Below are positions 35,799-44,759 of a DNA stretch of 64,000 nt, one piece after another. The stretch is from Calothrix brevissima NIES-22 (GTDB lineage: Bacteria; Cyanobacteriota; Cyanobacteriia; Cyanobacteriales; Nostocaceae): assembly GCF_002367995.1 (NCBI RefSeq), contig NZ_AP018207.1, positions 7,302,199 to 7,366,198 of the forward strand, in the 5' to 3' direction. The position numbers and the translations under genes were made by a program. The notes under the pieces are model-generated. The model was not told the DNA's origin. It worked only from the letters and a program-made list of their open reading frames with translations, and did no database searches. Within the stretch, counting starts at the first letter, position 1, and each line of letters begins with the position of its first letter.

Positions 35799-35819
35799 GT
35801 GTTATATAAAATATAACAC
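35799..35819. promoter_or_regulatory. Perfect palindrome, operator candidate
   Basis: GTGTTATAT and ATATAACAC are separated by AAA, ending 25 bases before the P-type ATPase ATG. Such a site could bind a dimeric repressor, for example of the metal-responsive type, or form a leader hairpin. No regulator gene is adjacent, so the role is inferred only from symmetry and position. Confidence 0.5.
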
Positions 35820-35844
35820 TTTAAAAAAAAGGGAATAAAGAGTT

Positions 35845-38592
35845 ATGGCTCCAGCTGTATCTACCATCGCTCCAGAAGATAAGCAGCTGACTGTTTGGCA
35901 TGGCTTGGATATTGGGGAAGCGATCGCGCGTTTACAAACTGATGCTGAATATGGGTTGAATGAGGCTACTGCACAACGATTGTTGAGTGAATTGGGTGCA
36001 AATGAATTGGCGGCGAAGCCGGGTAAACCTTGGTGGTTGAAGTTTCTGCTGCAATTTAACCAACCACTACTGATTATTTTGTTGTGTGCGGGGTTGGTGA
36101 AGGCGGTAACAGGTAGTTTTGTCAACGCTGGGGTGATTTGGGGTGTGACGACTACCAACGCCATCATTGGCTTTATTCAAGAGTCAAAAGCCGAAAGTGC
36201 GATCGCCGCTTTAGCTAAAGCCATTACTACGGAAGCCACAATTATCCGTGACGGTCAAAAAATTCGCATCCCTTCCCGCGAGTTAGTCCCTGGAGATATT
36301 GTATTACTCACTTCTGGCGATAAAGTCCCAGCAGATTTACGGTTAATTAAAGTAAAAAATCTGCAAATCGATGAATCTGCGTTAACTGGGGAATCAATAG
36401 CCATAGAAAAACATACCGCAACCTTAAACCCAGACACCGCCCTAGCCGAACGAAAAAACATGGCTTACGCAGGTGGTTTTGTTACCTTTGGACAAGGTAC
36501 GGGAATTGTCGTGGCTACAGGAAATGACACGGAAACCGGGCGCATTTCCCAGCTAATGGAGCAGCATACCAATCTTTCCACACCTTTAACTAGAAAATTT
36601 GATAAATTCAGTCAAAATTGGTTGTATATGGTGCTAGGATTGGCTACCCTGTGCTTTTTCGTCGGCTTAAGTTCCCGCAGTTTTCAAGATGCGTTAGAAG
36701 CGGCGGTAGCGTTAACAGTCAGCGCCATTCCCGAAGGTTTACCAGCAGTTGTCACAGTTACCCTCGCCATTGGCGTTTCCCGGATGGCGCGACGCAATGC
36801 AATTATCCGCAAATTACCGGCGGTAGAAACCTTGGGTAGTGCAACTGTCATTTGTTCCGATAAAACTGGAACTTTGACAGAAAACCAAATGACAGTACAA
36901 GCCATCTATGCAGGGGGACATCAATATACTGTCACTGGTGTAGGTTATGTACCAGACGGGGAAATTCTCAACGATGAGAAACCTGTAGATTTGAATAGCG
37001 ATAAGGGTTTACAAGAATGCTTAATCGCTGGCTTACTCTGCAATGATTCCCACCTAGAGACGAAAAATGGTAGATGGGTAGTCATGGGAGATCCCACCGA
37101 AGGCGCATTAATTACAGCTGCAAACAAAGTCGGTTTTAGCCAGCCAACTTTAATCAAGCAAATGCCTAAATTAGATGGGATACCCTTTGAATCAGACTAT
37201 CAATACATGGCGACTTTACACGCCACACCCAAGGGTAAAACCATCTATATCAAGGGTTCCGTCGAGGCGATATTACAGCGCTGCACCTTGATGTTAAACA
37301 CAAATGGACAACCTCGTCCCCTCGATTGTGTCGAGACATTAAAACAAACTTCCATCGAACGGGAAGTGAATATTATGGCGCGACAAGGCTTGCGGGTGTT
37401 GGCGTTAGCGAAAAAGCCTGTTAGCGATGGGCAAAATACAGTAGATCGTGCAGATATTGAAGATGGCTTGATATTCTTAGGCTTACAGGGAATGATCGAT
37501 CCGCCCCGTGAGAGTGCAATTAAAGCCGTGCAAGCCTGTCAATCAGCCGGAATTCAGGTAAAGATGATTACTGGAGATCATGCTATCACAGCTGGGGCGA
37601 TCGCGCGTCGTATGGGCATTAACAACAACGGTTCAGTTCTCGCCTTCACAGGTGCAGAACTAGCAAAAATGGAACCAACAGAACTCGCCCAAGTAGCCGA
37701 AGAAGGCGTAGTCTTCGCCCGTGTCGCCCCCGAACAAAAGCTGCGTTTAGTCGAAGCCTTACAATCAAAAGGCGAAATCGTCGCCATGACAGGAGATGGT
37801 GTCAACGACGCACCCGCCTTAAAACAAGCAGATATCGGGATTGCGATGGGTGGCGCAGGTACAGAAGTTGCTAAGGAAGCCGCAGATATGCTGCTTACCG
37901 ACGATAACTTTGCTTCTATTGAAGCTGCAGTAGAAGAAGGAAGGGCGGTTTATAAAAACCTCATCAAAGCGATTTGCTTTATTTTGCCTGTTAACGGTGG
38001 GGAATCAATGACAATTTTGATTAGCACATTATTAGCCAGAGATTTACCGATTTTATCCTTACAAGTACTCTGGTTAAATATGCTCAACTCCATCACCATG
38101 ACAGTACCCTTAGCCTTTGAACCCAAAGCGCAAAACGTCATGGAACAAGCACCACGCCATCCCAACGAACCCTTATTATCGGCAAGTAGGTTAAAGCGGA
38201 TTTTAGCAATTTCATTGTTTAACTGGATTGTGATATTTGGCGTATTTGAATATATCCGGCAAACCACAGGCGATTTAAATTTGGCGCGGACAATGGCGAT
38301 TAATTCCTTAATTGCGGGGCGAATATTTTACCTGTTGAGTATTAGCCAATTAATCCCCAATTTAATTGCCAAAATGGACGGTACAATTCAAGAAAATGTG
38401 GATGTTCCGGCTATTGCTTTTGGGATTTTAGGGGCGATTATTTTGCAAATTATCTTTGCCCATGTGCCGTTGATTAATTATGTGTTTGAAACAGCGCCTT
38501 TAAGTTGGCAGCAGTGGTTATTCTGTTTAGGTGTCGGTTCACCGATGATTCTTTGGGCAGCCTTTGTTAATCGTATCGATCCGCCTAATTAA
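35845..38592 (+). CDS. P-type cation-transporting ATPase (Ca2+/monovalent type, PacL/Pma-like)
   Basis: A 915-residue P2-type ATPase. N-terminal cation-ATPase domain with [19 protein letters not shown], actuator motif TGES (about 177), helix-4 motif IPEGLP, phosphorylation site D339 in SDKTGTLT, hinge motifs [20 protein letters not shown] (split) and MITGDH, and four C-terminal helices. In helix 6 the SERCA sequence NLVTDG corresponds to NMLNSI here, so the calcium-ligand aspartate is an asparagine. That change makes pure calcium pumping doubtful and would fit a different or broader ion. Length is normal for the family (about 900). A palindrome lies just upstream and a hairpin 43 bases downstream. 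Confidence 0.88.
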   Translation: MAPAVSTIAPEDKQLTVWHGLDIGEAIARLQTDAEYGLNEATAQRLLSELGANELAAKPGKPWWLKFLLQFNQPLLIILLCAGLVKAVTGSFVNAGVIWGVTTTNAIIGFIQESKAESAIAALAKAITTEATIIRDGQKIRIPSRELVPGDIVLLTSGDKVPADLRLIKVKNLQIDESALTGESIAIEKHTATLNPDTALAERKNMAYAGGFVTFGQGTGIVVATGNDTETGRISQLMEQHTNLSTPLTRKFDKFSQNWLYMVLGLATLCFFVGLSSRSFQDALEAAVALTVSAIPEGLPAVVTVTLAIGVSRMARRNAIIRKLPAVETLGSATVICSDKTGTLTENQMTVQAIYAGGHQYTVTGVGYVPDGEILNDEKPVDLNSDKGLQECLIAGLLCNDSHLETKNGRWVVMGDPTEGALITAANKVGFSQPTLIKQMPKLDGIPFESDYQYMATLHATPKGKTIYIKGSVEAILQRCTLMLNTNGQPRPLDCVETLKQTSIEREVNIMARQGLRVLALAKKPVSDGQNTVDRADIEDGLIFLGLQGMIDPPRESAIKAVQACQSAGIQVKMITGDHAITAGAIARRMGINNNGSVLAFTGAELAKMEPTELAQVAEEGVVFARVAPEQKLRLVEALQSKGEIVAMTGDGVNDAPALKQADIGIAMGGAGTEVAKEAADMLLTDDNFASIEAAVEEGRAVYKNLIKAICFILPVNGGESMTILISTLLARDLPILSLQVLWLNMLNSITMTVPLAFEPKAQNVMEQAPRHPNEPLLSASRLKRILAISLFNWIVIFGVFEYIRQTTGDLNLARTMAINSLIAGRIFYLLSISQLIPNLIAKMDGTIQENVDVPAIAFGILGAIILQIIFAHVPLINYVFETAPLSWQQWLFCLGVGSPMILWAAFVNRIDPPN

Positions 38593-38633
38593 TACCAATT
38601 CGCAAAAATCCTGATAAAAATAAATTTTTCGTA

Positions 38634-38656
38634 GGGGTTTAGCATTGCTAAACCCT
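38634..38656 (+). terminator. Hairpin downstream of the P-type ATPase
   Basis: GGGTTTAGCA pairs with TGCTAAACCC, flanked by A and T. It lies 43 bases after the stop. No run of T follows, so it may equally be a dispersed palindromic repeat. Confidence 0.45.
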
Positions 38657-38792
38657 CTATCAACTTCTTTGTATCTTATTAAGACAAACTAGTTTAAGAG
38701 GAAAAACTCACGCAAAGGCGCAGAGGCGCAAAGAGAGAAAGGGTAAGTATAATCTGGTTACTTTGTTTTAAGAAAGTTTCTCTTATTTTTAA

Positions 38793-39422
38793 TTACATTG
38801 TTTTCTTTGCTACTCCAACTCTGACGCTATGAGACCATTTATCAATATGCCATACTTGGTAAGTGTCGTTTCCATCCTTTACATATTTAAACCTCATCCA
38901 ATGTTTATCGTCTCTTGCTTGTAATAATGATGCAGCTTTAACTCGAATATCATCATGCCATGTATCATCAATTCTCCAGACTTGTAAACAATGATGATTG
39001 ACACTATCAAGTTCACGGAATCTTATCCAATTCTTCTCATCTTTACCACGTAGCATTAAAGCTTTTTGTGCAACAATCGAACCATCTTCAATACCAGCTT
39101 TAACAGATTTTATTTTTGCAATAGCAGAGTCAGCTTGCTTTTGGGTTTTTATTAATGAATCTTCAAATTCTTGTTTTATCTTTTGTAACTCTACTTTGGT
39201 ATTATCCAATTCTTCTTTAGTAGCTTTCAGATCTCCTTGTGTTATTGCTAGTTCTTGTTTAGTAGCTTGAAGTTCAGATTTTAAATTTGCATAATCAGAC
39301 TGAATTTTTCTAATATTCTCTAATTCTGCTTGTAATTCTTCCTGTGTACGTCTTAATTCCTCTATCGCCGTTTCATAATATCCTAAAGGTGTTTTCCAGT
39401 CTCTTGAATCAGTTTTATTCAT
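38793..39422 (-). CDS. Coiled-coil protein with two W-RF-QVW repeats, family not recognised
   Basis: A 209-residue protein. Residues about 15-110 are a long charged coiled coil (heptads with ELQAELENIRKIQ, ATKQELAITQGDLKATK). The C-terminal 90 residues hold two tandem repeats of about 38 residues. Repeat 1 has DEKNWIRFRELD, then LQVWRIDDTWHDDIRV; repeat 2 has DDKHWMRFKYVK, then YQVWHIDKWSHSVRV. The shared pattern is W-x-R-F-(12)-Q-V-W-x-I-D-x-W-(4)-R-V. I do not recognise this domain. It follows the gene at 39442 by 19 bases, so the two are cotranscribed, and it ends the cassette with the ATPase/TOPRIM pair. Tail-fibre-like trimerisation or a binding module are possible. Confidence 0.7.
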   Translation of the reverse strand: MNKTDSRDWKTPLGYYETAIEELRRTQEELQAELENIRKIQSDYANLKSELQATKQELAITQGDLKATKEELDNTKVELQKIKQEFEDSLIKTQKQADSAIAKIKSVKAGIEDGSIVAQKALMLRGKDEKNWIRFRELDSVNHHCLQVWRIDDTWHDDIRVKAASLLQARDDKHWMRFKYVKDGNDTYQVWHIDKWSHSVRVGVAKKTM

Positions 39423-39441
39423 AAAAGAACCTATATTTAAT

Positions 39442-40338
39442 TTATTTACCTGTCAAAAACTTATGTGACTGCTTAGGCTTTAATAAGTAATTTTCGGTAT
39501 GAGAATAATCACTCATCGTTTTTCTCCAAAACTCACACAGTAAGCCATACTTGAGCCAGTCTTCGATAGCTCGTCTTTTCAATTCTGGGGATCTGTTCAC
39601 TAAAACAGCCATTCTCGCTGCATTTAGTTGAAGTTGTCCATAAGTTTTTAACACATCATCTATTGAACTATTCTCACTTAATTTACTTAGTTCATAACAT
39701 TCTCCTAATTCATAAAGCTCAACGTCACATAGCATAGCACCAGACTTCATACCTATATTTAACCTCTGCCTACATTTATCAAAAGGGTTTGGTATAGCAT
39801 GAGCCGTATACTTTTTGAATTCATTACTAATTGCTTCTCTATTTCTCTCTATCATTATGTCGATTTTATCCACTAATTGATTAGCATCTTCAAAAAAAAT
39901 GTCTTCTAAAATGTTAATTTCAGTAATGATTTTTTGAACACTTGCTTCGGTTTGACTCAAAGCTCTCATTACAGCCAAAGAGATTTGATTTATTCTATTT
40001 TCTAGATAAGCATCAACTTCACCAATAGTTTTTCTTACATCACTGAGAGCCAATTTACGTATCTCATCGATTTCTTTGAGATTCTCCTTAACTTTATGAT
40101 CGGCATGATTTATCAGAGTGCCAATATCATCTGTAAACTTATCTTCTAATTTCTCAATATCATCTGTAAACTTATGTTCTAATCTCTTAATTTCTTTGAT
40201 CCGTTCTTTAGCTATATAGTCCATCTTGTTAGCTAAAGGGTTAAGTTCTTTACTGATCGATTTCCCAAAATCTCGTGAAACCTTCTTTCCTGAACGCTCT
40301 AATTTTTTAACGAAACCACTAAAAACCCATCCCAGCAT
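39442..40338 (-). CDS. Coiled-coil protein of unknown family
   Basis: A 298-residue protein that starts with a short amphipathic segment (MLGWVFSGFVKKLE) and then has a long helical coiled coil at about 20-170, including a near-repeat RLEHKFTDDIEKLEDKFTDDI. The last 110 residues look globular, with a conserved-looking stretch (CRQRLNIGMKSGAML, AARMAVLVNRSPELKRRAIEDW). No family is recognised. It lies 279 bases downstream of the TOPRIM-like gene and 19 upstream of another coiled-coil gene, all on the same strand. Role in the cassette is unknown. Confidence 0.7.
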   Translation of the reverse strand: MLGWVFSGFVKKLERSGKKVSRDFGKSISKELNPLANKMDYIAKERIKEIKRLEHKFTDDIEKLEDKFTDDIGTLINHADHKVKENLKEIDEIRKLALSDVRKTIGEVDAYLENRINQISLAVMRALSQTEASVQKIITEINILEDIFFEDANQLVDKIDIMIERNREAISNEFKKYTAHAIPNPFDKCRQRLNIGMKSGAMLCDVELYELGECYELSKLSENSSIDDVLKTYGQLQLNAARMAVLVNRSPELKRRAIEDWLKYGLLCEFWRKTMSDYSHTENYLLKPKQSHKFLTGK

Positions 40339-40617
40339 TTTGTATCATCCTTGAAGTGATTATTTACTGGTATACAGTTTCAAAAATAACACTGCAAAAA
40401 GAATGTGTCGAGTTATTAAATAATTAAGTAAAATTGCGGTTGCAATTCACAGTGAAGATTATTAAAAGTTAGTAGATGGTATGGCGCGATCGCGTGAATT
40501 TTATAAAATGCATCATTAGTCAACTTACTCTCTGTTAACAATTCTCATTTATTTAGCTGTCAGCAAAAATTTATTTTTCTATCAGCATAACAAAACTACT
40601 GAATTTGACTTAAGTTT

Positions 40618-41349
40618 TCATTTACCAGTATCTGCATTTACAGATTTATCTTCAGCTAATTGCTTTAAACACTGGGCAAATTCTGCTAAAGAGTCGTTTC
40701 TCCTAATTGTTTGATTTGTAATTTCTATCACTTTAGCGATTTCTGGAGATTGTTTTTCATCATATTGCAGTTCTTTTAAATTTCGGGGTTTATCTCTGAG
40801 GTTAGGATTTTTCTTAATTAATATCTCCTTAGAAAGTTCTTCAAGATATTCTTTGGCATTTTTACCACCTGGTGTAGCTTCTGCTATTAAATTAGTTTTA
40901 CCCAATTGTTTGCGATTAGCAAAATCTATCCATTGTCGGTTAGCTCTATTCTCAATATTTTTGGTAAAGTAGCAGCATATACAAAGGCAATCAACTAAAA
41001 GCCAAGCCTCGACTTCTTGCAGGATGAGAATTAATTTAGCTCTACCTCCAGATGAATGAACTACTTCTAAAATTCTGTTATATAAAGAATTTCTTTCCTT
41101 CAACCTTTGCGCTTGAGATTGTATACCATCAGCATCTATAAGAAAAATGACTAAATCGTCTCTTTTCAGATAAATATCAACTGCTTTCTTCAAGCCATTG
41201 GGTTTACGTGCTACATCATTGTATCCTTGCTTAGTTGCATATTCAATTTTTAAGTCACATTCATAATATTCGACTATTTTTTTAGCAATACAGCAGACTG
41301 CATCTCTATCATAGTCAGACTCTGGAGTCCAAATCCGAACACTAGGCAT
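40618..41349 (-). CDS. TOPRIM-like protein of the DUF4276/RloB kind
   Basis: A 243-residue protein with the residue pattern of TOPRIM nucleases in defence systems: E10 at the end of the first strand (RIWTPESDYDRDAV), an acidic pair D72 and D74 in VIFLIDADG, and a third conserved block E114 in VEAWLLVD, as in DUF4276 and RloB proteins (EAWLL). The ATG lies one base after the stop of an AAA ATPase gene, so translation is coupled. ATPase plus TOPRIM gene pairs include OLD-like Class 2 nucleases, PARIS (AriA-AriB) and AbiL/RloAB. By analogy this would be a nuclease or tRNA-cleaving effector held by the ATPase. Direct evidence is limited to the motifs and gene order. Confidence 0.65.
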   Translation of the reverse strand: MPSVRIWTPESDYDRDAVCCIAKKIVEYYECDLKIEYATKQGYNDVARKPNGLKKAVDIYLKRDDLVIFLIDADGIQSQAQRLKERNSLYNRILEVVHSSGGRAKLILILQEVEAWLLVDCLCICCYFTKNIENRANRQWIDFANRKQLGKTNLIAEATPGGKNAKEYLEELSKEILIKKNPNLRDKPRNLKELQYDEKQSPEIAKVIEITNQTIRRNDSLAEFAQCLKQLAEDKSVNADTGK

Positions 41350-41350
41350 A

Positions 41351-42532
41351 TTAAGCAGCTAAAATTTCTTCAATTAAGTGACTATGATAAATGGCGCTAC
41401 CTAGTCCAAAATCAGTCATCCAATCTAAAAGATCGTCTCGATTTTCAGCTAGTTTATCTAATAAACAAGCTTTAGTTCCTAAGTCTCCTTTTTTATTTAA
41501 AAGTATGACTGAAATATCCGCAGATATTTCTTCTGGTGAAAAGCAATCAAGTAGTTGCGAACTATGAGTAGTAAAAATAACTTGAGTTTTTTTAGATAAT
41601 CTTCTCATGATAGAAGCAACATCTTTAAGAATTCCTGGATGAAAATTGCGTTCTGGTTCTTCAATACCAATCAAGGTAGGCATATCTGAATCTGATTGAT
41701 AAAGTAGGATTAAATAAGCAATTAATCTCAAAGTCCCATCTGACATACTAGACAAAGGCATTGTTTGACTATCGCCTTCTTGTACTTTGACAATAGGCTC
41801 TTTTGTTCCAACTACAGTTAAACTTATATTTAGGCTAGCTTGAAGTTCTTTACTAATTGCATCCAGTTTTTCTTTCTCATATTTAGCCCAATAGTTTAAA
41901 ACCTCCTGCACCTCACTAGCTTCGTTATCCAAGCTTGGTATAGTCTCTCCTTCTGAGGTTTTCACAAATTTGACTACTTCTAGAAGTACAACATTTTTCC
42001 TAATATCATCAGGATCTATATTGTAAAACTGCCAATTTCTGAAATAGTTGGCTAATTTTTTAGTAAAGGGTTTATTTCCAAAGTTACCCGATGAACGTAA
42101 TGCCAGATTTTCGATAATCTCAGGTTCTGATTTATATTTTTGAATATTTTGTCCATCTTCATCATGGACTTCACCTTCACCATTGATAATTTTAATTACT
42201 TCATTACCATTGATTAACAGCTTTTCTTGAGTAATCTGAACATTTTTTTTGTTGGCGGCAATAGATACAGTATACTCAGCTTTATGTTCATCATCTTCTA
42301 CAGCAATATTTGTATAAATATTTTGATTGCCAAATCTTACCAATCTCTGCATAGATTCTACTGGTAACGCATCAGAAACTAACAGATTTTTGATAAAATT
42401 AAGTGATTCTAGGCAATTTGATTTACCGCTAGAATTTGAGCCTACTATGATAGTCAAATTTCTCAAGTTTAATTCAACATCTACTAAGCTTTTAAAGTTT
42501 TGAATTTTTGCTGTTGTGAGTTTCATTGTCAT
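41351..42532 (-). CDS. AAA_21/RecF-like ATPase of an OLD/AbiL/PARIS-type pair
   Basis: A 393-residue ABC-class AAA ATPase. Walker A GSNSSGKSN at residues 31-39, an ABC-type signature SMSDGTLRL at about 262, Walker B IGIEEPERNFHP at about 285 and a switch histidine in FTTHSSQLLD at about 318. Two starts are possible (MTM and the M two residues later). Residues 75-240 form an insert, as in AAA15/AAA21 proteins. In characterised pairs such a protein senses phage or DNA ends and controls a TOPRIM partner. Upstream is a 234-base divergent gap with a truncated copy of a dispersed repeat near 42680. Confidence 0.82.
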   Translation of the reverse strand: MTMKLTTAKIQNFKSLVDVELNLRNLTIIVGSNSSGKSNCLESLNFIKNLLVSDALPVESMQRLVRFGNQNIYTNIAVEDDEHKAEYTVSIAANKKNVQITQEKLLINGNEVIKIINGEGEVHDEDGQNIQKYKSEPEIIENLALRSSGNFGNKPFTKKLANYFRNWQFYNIDPDDIRKNVVLLEVVKFVKTSEGETIPSLDNEASEVQEVLNYWAKYEKEKLDAISKELQASLNISLTVVGTKEPIVKVQEGDSQTMPLSSMSDGTLRLIAYLILLYQSDSDMPTLIGIEEPERNFHPGILKDVASIMRRLSKKTQVIFTTHSSQLLDCFSPEEISADISVILLNKKGDLGTKACLLDKLAENRDDLLDWMTDFGLGSAIYHSHLIEEILAA

Positions 42533-42766
42533 AAATTAACTGGCTTGGCTGATAGTTTCTCTTTTAAGATATCAATTAACTATAGGCAATAAAGCTAAAA
42601 TTTATATTATAAAGCTTAACTAATTTCTTACAGAACTTAATGAATAGGGTAATACAAAGCCGTTTCTCTAGCATGGCGCGTTCGTCGAAGACGTTGCCGA
42701 AGGCATCGCGTAGATTTGATATGATTGAGCATCAATTAACACATCGCCTCCGATCGATGCTCAATT

Positions 42767-43699
42767 ATGCGCCTGTCAGCAAAATTTAATCTATCTCGGT
42801 TCCTCAAGTTAGTCATCAGTTCCATAGTCTTATCAGTATTGTTATTCCTCTGTCAGCGAGTTTGGGCACAAGATTGGCTACCTGTGCGCGGTGGTATCCC
42901 ATTTGGTATCAGTGGAATAGCGCTGATTGAACAACAAAGTGATTCCCTAAGTTTTCTTATTGTCCATGACAATAAAAAACCAAATCAAGGTCGTCTAGCA
43001 ATTATTAATATTAAAGGTAAGCAGCAACCTGAATATTTAGAGTTAAACTGGCCTAGTAAGGCACAATTACCGGAAGATTTAGAAGCTTTAACATCTATTC
43101 CTGGGACAAATAATACTGCTTTTATCGCTTTAACTAGTTTAGGGAAAGCTTATTATCTTAAATTAGAGTCAGATAAAAAAACTATTTCTTTAGTTAAAGA
43201 GTTTAATTTACCACCATATCCAAAAGGTAGTAATTTTGAAGCATTTGCTCTACAAGATATAGATGAAAAATTAGTTGCAGTTTGGGCACATCGCGGCGAA
43301 GCAGAACAACCAGCAACTCTTTATTGGGGATTGCTGGATTTGAATAAATATCAAATTGTTCCCACAGGTTATAACAATTTATTAGTACCCTTTCCCTCTG
43401 GGAATGTACGCCATATTTCCGATCTAAAAATAGATGCAGCAGGAGTTGTATATATTAGCGCAGCTAGCGATCCTGGTGATAACGGGCCATTTCAATCGGC
43501 TGTATATGTTGCAGGTTCTTTGGGATATCGTAATAATAAAATAGTCTTCAAGCAAAACTTTCATTTTGTGCCAATTTACCGGAATAATTATCACAAAATT
43601 GAAGCGTTAGAGCTTGTTTCTGGTGCTAAAGGCGGTATTTTTGTTGGTACTGATGATGAGAATTTTGGTTCTGCTGTGTATATTGTGGGTGGAGAATAA
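42767..43699 (+). CDS. Exported protein, beta-propeller-like, function unknown
   Basis: A 310-residue protein with a signal sequence (hydrophobic about 13-30, cleavage near VWAQD). The mature part is rich in strands with recurring acidic turns: LIVHDNKKPNQGRLAIINI, LEALTSIPGTNNTAFIALTS, DLKIDAAGVVYISAASDPG and EALELVSGAKGGIFVGTDDENFG (the last two split). That arrangement resembles the propellers of esterase-like phytase or SdiA-regulated families, but key residues are not certain. Isolated gene on the plus strand. A cyanobacterial hypothetical in my reading. Confidence 0.6.
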   Translation: MRLSAKFNLSRFLKLVISSIVLSVLLFLCQRVWAQDWLPVRGGIPFGISGIALIEQQSDSLSFLIVHDNKKPNQGRLAIINIKGKQQPEYLELNWPSKAQLPEDLEALTSIPGTNNTAFIALTSLGKAYYLKLESDKKTISLVKEFNLPPYPKGSNFEAFALQDIDEKLVAVWAHRGEAEQPATLYWGLLDLNKYQIVPTGYNNLLVPFPSGNVRHISDLKIDAAGVVYISAASDPGDNGPFQSAVYVAGSLGYRNNKIVFKQNFHFVPIYRNNYHKIEALELVSGAKGGIFVGTDDENFGSAVYIVGGE

Positions 43700-43737
43700 A
43701 AAATATCCTAATTATTAACTTACTAAGCCCGCAACTC

Positions 43738-43967
43738 GTAGGGGCGGGGTTACCCCCATTGGTGTCAACTTAAGGCGAAACCCTTGCCAATAAGTGATGA
43801 GAGAATTTGATCGCTTACCAATAACGAAAAGCGTTACCCCACCCCGGCTTTGCTGTCGCAAAACCTCCCCTCCCCGTAAACGGGGAGGGGATTGAGGGGT
43901 GGGGTAAAAGGCTTGTGGGGTAAGCATTTGAACTTAAGTTGACACGTATGGGTTACCCCGCCCCTAC
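43738..43967. repeat. MITE-like element with 36-base terminal inverted repeats
   Basis: The left end GTAGGGGCGGGGTTACCC continues into CCCATTGGTGTCAACTTAAG, and the right end is CTTAAGTTGACACGTATGGG followed by TTACCCCGCCCCTAC. Only about three positions differ. The inside holds a CTCCCCGT..ACGGGGAG hairpin within an outer pairing ACCCCACCCC/GGGGTGGGGT. Best preserved of the three copies seen. Confidence 0.78.
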
Positions 43968-44041
43968 AATTTGGAAAAATTTATTGTTTGGATTTCCCTT
44001 ATTTTGAAGGGCATAACGTGCATTATTTTTGCAAATTATTA

Positions 44042-44446
44042 TTATTTATTCGGTTGAGCAATCCGGGCTTCGATATCTTCTAATGTTTGCAATAATAGAC
44101 GCTTCGCTTGTAATTGCCAACCCCATTTTTGAATTCTAAAAGCAGCGATAGAACCAGCGACGGCTCCTAATAATCCGATGGGTTGATTTAAAGAAATTCC
44201 TAATAATAAACCTAAGCCGGCAATTCCCCAAAAGGGTAAGGCTACTACTTGTCTTTGTTCTTCGACAATTTGGGCTATTTGATTGGGTTGCATTATTGCC
44301 AATAATTCGGACTTGATTTGGCGTTGCTCGGCTAAAGATACTGATAAACCAATTTTGCGTCGTAGCTTTTCAATTTTACGAGCGTCAGTACTGTACTCTG
44401 TTAGCTCGTCTTCCGCCATTTTTAGGAGATTTTCTAATTGCGCCAT
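44042..44446 (-). CDS. Small membrane protein with coiled-coil N-terminus
   Basis: A 134-residue protein, with a possible start two codons earlier at 44452. Residues 1-65 form a helix with heptads (LENLLKMAEDELTEY, KIEKLRRKIGLS). Two hydrophobic segments at about 66-100 (LPFWGIAGLGLLLGISL, IGLLGAVAGSIAAF) form a hairpin membrane anchor, and a basic helix ends it. No family is recognised; similar small proteins occur in cyanobacteria. Alone on the minus strand, divergent from ppsA. Confidence 0.65.
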   Translation of the reverse strand: MAQLENLLKMAEDELTEYSTDARKIEKLRRKIGLSVSLAEQRQIKSELLAIMQPNQIAQIVEEQRQVVALPFWGIAGLGLLLGISLNQPIGLLGAVAGSIAAFRIQKWGWQLQAKRLLLQTLEDIEARIAQPNK

Positions 44447-44452
44447 CTTCAA

Positions 44453-44759
44453 TTATATCTTTAATTTCCAATTTGTCTCAATAAAGCGATTATCTCAAAT
44501 TATTGTTAATCTTTCTTGACTATATCTTGGTATTTTTATTACACAATCCCAAATTTAATCTTTAAAATTGAACATAGGCAAAAGATACTAGCACGCCAAG
44601 GCGCAAATAAAAGTCCTAGACAAACTTAGGAGAATTTCTGTGACGCTTGTTGTTCTCCTTGATCCCTGATGATTGCTGCTTGACTCTTATCCCCGGATGC
44701 GTAGGAGTACTAGCAATTTTGCACTTATAACCAGAGCATTTACTTGTGAGGTAATTCTG
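44453..44759. other. Divergent intergenic region upstream of ppsA
   Basis: About 300 bases without a gene. It should hold the ppsA promoter. The frame of ppsA is open to 44673, but these 29 codons look non-coding. I see no clear binding site. GACAAACTTAGGAG near 44620 has a ribosome-binding-like AGGAG without a following ORF. Confidence 0.5.

Noticed and set aside
43820-43927. Coding potential inside the 43.7-44.0 kb element
   Set aside because: The frame follows hairpin arms and has no family match.
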